Below are positions 61,142-64,000 of a stretch of 64,000 bases of DNA, one piece after another. A program made the position numbers and the translations under genes. Under the pieces are notes generated by a model. The model was given only the letters and a program-made list of their open reading frames with translations. It made no database searches and was not told the origin of the DNA. Within the stretch, counting starts at the first letter, position 1. Each line of letters begins with the position of its first letter. This DNA is from an uncultured Bryobacterales bacterium (lineage in GTDB: Bacteria > Acidobacteriota > Terriglobia > Bryobacterales > UBA6623): the NCBI GenBank assembly GCA_951813065.1, contig CATOTH010000001.1, forward strand, positions 310,001-374,000, given 5' to 3'.

Positions 61142-62305
61142 ATGGCAAGAGAACTGCGAATCGGAATGATCGGCTACGGCTTCATGGGCCGGGCTCATTC
61201 AAATGCGTACAAACGCCTCAACGACTTTTTTCCCGTCGAGCACCGCCCCGTACTGAAGGCCGTAGCCGCCCGGAACCGCAAGAAGGCCCAGGCGTTCGCC
61301 GACAACTGGGGATACGAACGCGTCGAGACCGACTGGCGACGAGTCGCCACGGCCGACGATATTGACTTGGTCGACGTCTGCGCCCCGAACCACATGCACC
61401 TTGACATCGTCCTGGCGGCCGCCGAGGCCGGCAAGATGATTTGCTGCGAGAAGCCACTGGCAATGAACGTAGCCGAAGCTGAAGCGATGCTCGAAGCCGT
61501 CGAGAGAGCCGGCGTGCCGAACATGGTCTGGTACAACTACCGGCGCGTGCCGTCGATCTCGCTGGCCAAGCAGATCATAGACGAAGGCAGGATCGGCAAG
61601 GCATTCCACTACCGCGCGACCTACCTTCAGGATTGGACGATCGCCGAGGACGTGCCTCAGGGAGGGCCCGGAACATGGCGGCTCGACATTGACGTTGCAG
61701 GGTCCGGAGTGACCGGAGACCTGCTAGCGCACTCCATCGATACAGCGATGTGGCTCAACGGCCCCATCGAGCGGGTGGTTGCCAGCACGCGGACATTCGT
61801 AACCGAGCGGCTGCATGCCGACACGGGCCAGGTGCAGCCGGTCGGTATCGATGACGCCTGCATGTTCCTTGCTGAATTCGCGAATGGGTCCATGGGGACG
61901 TTCGAGTCGAGCCGGTACGCCCGCGGGCGGAAGAATTACAACACTCTCGAGTTGAACGGGGCCGACGGCTCGGTGTTTTTTGACTTGGAGGATCCCGAGT
62001 ACCTGCACTTCTTCGAGTACACGCAGAAGCAGTCCGGAAAGAAGGTCGAAGACCACCTGACCGGTTGGCGCAAGATCCATGTCACGAATTCGGAACACCC
62101 CTACATGGACAAGTATTGGGTGCCCGGCACATGCATCGGGTACGAGCACACATTCCTCAACGCCCTCGCCGATTTTGTGGCCGGGGTCGAGTCGGGAGAT
62201 CTGACTCAGCCCGATTTCGCCTGTGCCTTGCAAACGCAAAAGGTTTGCGACGCGGTGATCGAGTCCGGAAGGAGCGGAAACTGGGTCAGCACCGGCGCCG
62301 AATGA
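61142..62305 (+). CDS. Gfo/Idh/MocA-family oxidoreductase
   Basis: The 387-residue protein has a Rossmann NAD(P) domain (LRIGMIGYGFMGRAHSNAY), EKP motif (MICCEKPLAMN), a YNYRRVPSISLAK segment and DLLAHSIDTAMWLNG in the catalytic half. The C-terminal part includes TFESSRYARGRKNYNTLELNG. It resembles dehydrogenases of inositol or glucose-type sugars; substrate unknown. It is divergent from the HAD gene and converges with the M24 peptidase. Confidence 0.92.
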   Translation: MARELRIGMIGYGFMGRAHSNAYKRLNDFFPVEHRPVLKAVAARNRKKAQAFADNWGYERVETDWRRVATADDIDLVDVCAPNHMHLDIVLAAAEAGKMICCEKPLAMNVAEAEAMLEAVERAGVPNMVWYNYRRVPSISLAKQIIDEGRIGKAFHYRATYLQDWTIAEDVPQGGPGTWRLDIDVAGSGVTGDLLAHSIDTAMWLNGPIERVVASTRTFVTERLHADTGQVQPVGIDDACMFLAEFANGSMGTFESSRYARGRKNYNTLELNGADGSVFFDLEDPEYLHFFEYTQKQSGKKVEDHLTGWRKIHVTNSEHPYMDKYWVPGTCIGYEHTFLNALADFVAGVESGDLTQPDFACALQTQKVCDAVIESGRSGNWVSTGAE

Positions 62306-62317
62306 CTTGCGAGGGGA

Positions 62318-63487
62318 TCAGATCCTTACGATCTCGGTTTGGACCGCACCGGTTGCAGCCGCTCCTTGAGAATCCACGTAACAGTCTAGTTCAGATCGAA
62401 TTCCGAACTCCGCCAGGTAAATCCCCGGTTCGATCGAGAAGCAGGTCGATGCGATGACCGGGCGGTCGTCTCGCATTTCGAGATTGTCAATGTTCGCGCC
62501 GTTCCCGTGCACTTCCTCGCCGATTGAGTGGCCTGTCCGATGGACAAAGGCTTCGCCGTACCCTGCCGCAGCAATATGGCCGCGGGCGACATCGTCGACT
62601 TCCCAACCGCGAATGACGCGGCCATTGCGCACAGCGGTGTCCACCGCAGCGAGTGCCTGGTCACGCGCGCCCTTGACAATCTCGAAGACCCGTTGAATCC
62701 GGGATGGCGGGGAGTCCCCGCAAAACCCGGTCCAAGTGATGTCGTAGTACACCGATCCGGGCAGATCGAGCTTGGCCCACAAGTCGATCAGGATAAAATC
62801 GCCTTGCCTGATCGGCTTGGACCGTTGCGCGTCCGCAGCGTAGTGCGGGTCGCCGCTGTTGGCGTTGACAGCAACGATCGGCCCGTCCTCGGCGACCATT
62901 CTCTCTTCGCGAAACCGATCCGCGATGAACCGAGCGATCGCGAATTCGGAGCTTTTTCCGTCCAAATCGATATCTCGGCGAATTCTCTGGAAAGCCTCTC
63001 GCAGGACCCGGTCCACGCGCCGGCCCGCGTCCAAGTGCGCTTGACGCTGCCATGCCGACCAACGCGCTTCGAAGTACTGGACGAGAGGAGCGGAGGAGAT
63101 GACATTGACGCCGAAAGAGCGGACGAGGTCAACCGTACCGGCATCAACGAGCGAGACCGCTGGAATCATGCAGTTGGGCGAGTACTGCATGGCGACGCGG
63201 TTGGCGCCCGCCAGAATCGCTCGCAAGCGCTCGTGCTGAGACTGCCAACTGGTATAGACGGACTTGGTGCCCGGCAGGTCGTCGAGGCGAGTGTCCTCGA
63301 TAGCATGAACAAGTTTGGCTGGCTCGCCCTTTGCTGGAATCCAGTAGTACCAACGGCGCGAAACATGGCCGCTAGCATCGAGGCCCAAGACACGGTACGC
63401 GATAGGGTCTCGGACATGGTGGTCAAACAGGAGCCATCCATCCACGTCTTCCTCTCGCAATTGCTCGCGGATCGAGTCAACGTTCAT
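62318..63487 (-). CDS. M24-family metallopeptidase (Xaa-Pro aminopeptidase-like)
   Basis: The ATG at 63485-63487 gives 389 residues (a longer open frame extends upstream but looks non-coding). The creatinase-like N-terminal domain (DVDGWLLFDHHVRDPIAYRVLG) is followed by the pita-bread fold with metal ligands: Asp in DFILIDLWAKLD, Asp in VYYDITWTGF, His in HRTGHSIGEEVHG, Glu in FSIEPGIY and Glu in IRSELDCYV. It should cleave N-terminal residues before proline or act as a creatinase-like hydrolase. No signal peptide. Confidence 0.88.
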   Translation of the reverse strand: MNVDSIREQLREEDVDGWLLFDHHVRDPIAYRVLGLDASGHVSRRWYYWIPAKGEPAKLVHAIEDTRLDDLPGTKSVYTSWQSQHERLRAILAGANRVAMQYSPNCMIPAVSLVDAGTVDLVRSFGVNVISSAPLVQYFEARWSAWQRQAHLDAGRRVDRVLREAFQRIRRDIDLDGKSSEFAIARFIADRFREERMVAEDGPIVAVNANSGDPHYAADAQRSKPIRQGDFILIDLWAKLDLPGSVYYDITWTGFCGDSPPSRIQRVFEIVKGARDQALAAVDTAVRNGRVIRGWEVDDVARGHIAAAGYGEAFVHRTGHSIGEEVHGNGANIDNLEMRDDRPVIASTCFSIEPGIYLAEFGIRSELDCYVDSQGAAATGAVQTEIVRI

Positions 63488-63955
63488 AAGCTTCGATTCT
63501 AGCGGGGGATTCGAGCGTCTGGTCCGGCTCCGCAAACACTGTGCTTGAATCCGAACGAACTTGTTGGGGAGTCCCCTCAGGTCGATTGGAGTCTTGGCAG
63601 GAGAACTCATCGATGCAAGCCTTGATTGAGACCGGCATCAGGCAGCACGCCGATGGCCGCGTGAAAGCACTGGCAACGCATATGAAATGGCCGGGATTGA
63701 GGCCTTGCCCTTGAGGCGGCATCCAGCGAGAAAGCGTGCGGCTCACGTGGGGCTCCGCAGATGCTGCTTCGTCCCCGTGACAGACGGGCACAGCGGTCCC
63801 TTTATCTGGTTGCAATATCGGATGGGTGCAGTCGGCAAGGGGCAGCTCAACGCGAAATGTGGAAATATAAGAGAAAGCTTTCCCAAGAGATTCCCGCAAA
63901 TCACTTGTGTATTGATGCGTCACCTGTCAAACTAAGAGCGAAGAAAGGAGGAACC
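63488..63955. other. Intergenic region before lexA
   Basis: These 468 bases lie between divergent genes. Two opposing open frames cover part of it, but neither shows domains. A 10-bp palindrome GAAAGCTTTC occurs at 63873-63882. I find no LexA box of a known consensus. The right end holds the AAAGGAGG ribosome site of lexA. Confidence 0.45.
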
Positions 63956-64000
63956 ATGTTTCTCACCAAACGCCAAAAGGAAGTCTTGGAGTTCCTTGCC
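63956..64000 (+). CDS. lexA: LexA repressor, first 15 residues (runs off the window)
   Basis: ATG at 63956-63958 with AAAGGAGG five bases upstream starts MFLTKRQKEVLEFLA, the typical LexA N-terminal winged-helix start. LexA is the SOS repressor with a self-cleaving C-terminal domain, which lies beyond the window. The match is short but highly characteristic. Confidence 0.8.
   Translation, partial: MFLTKRQKEVLEFLA

Noticed and set aside
62528..63502. 324-codon open frame antisense to the M24 peptidase gene
   Set aside because: Shadow frame; the peptidase on the opposite strand carries all five metal ligands.
63477..63923. 148-codon leftward frame between the M24 gene and lexA
   Set aside because: It overlaps the start of the M24 gene on the same strand in another frame and shows no domain; not supported.
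63600..63955. A structured RNA (6S, RNase P or tmRNA) before lexA
   Set aside because: I looked for conserved core segments of these RNAs and found none; the region only has short inverted repeats.

Overview
The window is a GC-rich bacterial chromosome segment with dense, mostly operonic genes and no rRNA or tRNA gene that I can recognise. The organism is a Gram-negative (LptE, ADP-heptose genes, TlpA, an outer-membrane style VirB10-like protein) aerobic heterotroph with c-type cytochromes. The mix of sulfatases, a PSCyt/PSD1 protein with a DUF1501 partner, Gfo/Idh oxidoreductases, a Tat-exported TIM-barrel isomerase, a cytochrome fused to a copper-monooxygenase-like region, and a ccm operon with a carboxypeptidase-regulatory-like protein fits Acidobacteriota of the Bryobacterales/Solibacter type best. 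That assignment is inference from gene content.

Layout. 1-6.2 kb: 5' part of dnaE, a cytochrome/copper-oxygenase-like protein, a sulfatase, and a sodium:solute symporter preceded by a 35-residue membrane peptide. 6.3-8.7 kb: a tandem segmental duplication (tRNA threonylcarbamoyl synthase gene plus a small exported protein) in which one copy is intact and the other has decayed. 8.7-15.8 kb: a SpoU methyltransferase, rarA, then the branched-chain amino-acid operon ilvB-ilvN-ilvC-cimA. 16.2-18.1 kb: a complete ISKra4-like insertion sequence with imperfect terminal repeats and a perfect 9-bp target duplication. 18.1-25.4 kb: a two-component system, lptE, pssA-psd, a DUF465 protein and a CtpA-type protease. 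25.5-31.2 kb: a cytochrome c maturation operon (ccmE-ccmF-ccmH-like-ccmI-like-exported protein-ccmA-ccmB) whose CcmE has the CxxxY form. 31.3-34.1 kb: an oxidoreductase, yggX and a macrodomain protein.

34.4-39.6 kb is the most unusual block. A strong promoter and a DtxR-type operator sit just before a DtxR-family regulator. This is followed, with ATGA-type overlaps, by a membrane-anchored DtxR-like/FeoA fusion, then FeoB split into a GTPase gene and a permease gene, then an AMP-forming CoA-ligase-like gene. 39.7-50.8 kb: a second sulfatase, an ECF sigma/anti-sigma/bactofilin-RDD operon, PSCyt-PSD1 and DUF1501 proteins, a GlcF-like iron-sulfur protein and a Tat-exported isomerase. 50.9-56.4 kb: bacterioferritin, a TlpA thioredoxin, two different 6-pyruvoyltetrahydropterin-synthase paralogues (one with Glu, one with Cys at the catalytic position) overlapping folE, a quinoprotein and an FmdB-like protein. 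56.6-64 kb: a VirB10-like envelope protein, a four-gene heptose-type cluster, a Gfo/Idh oxidoreductase, an M24 peptidase and the first 15 codons of lexA.

Iron and redox chemistry recur throughout: Feo uptake, bacterioferritin storage, YggX, haem delivery to cytochromes, and exported cytochrome and quinoprotein enzymes.
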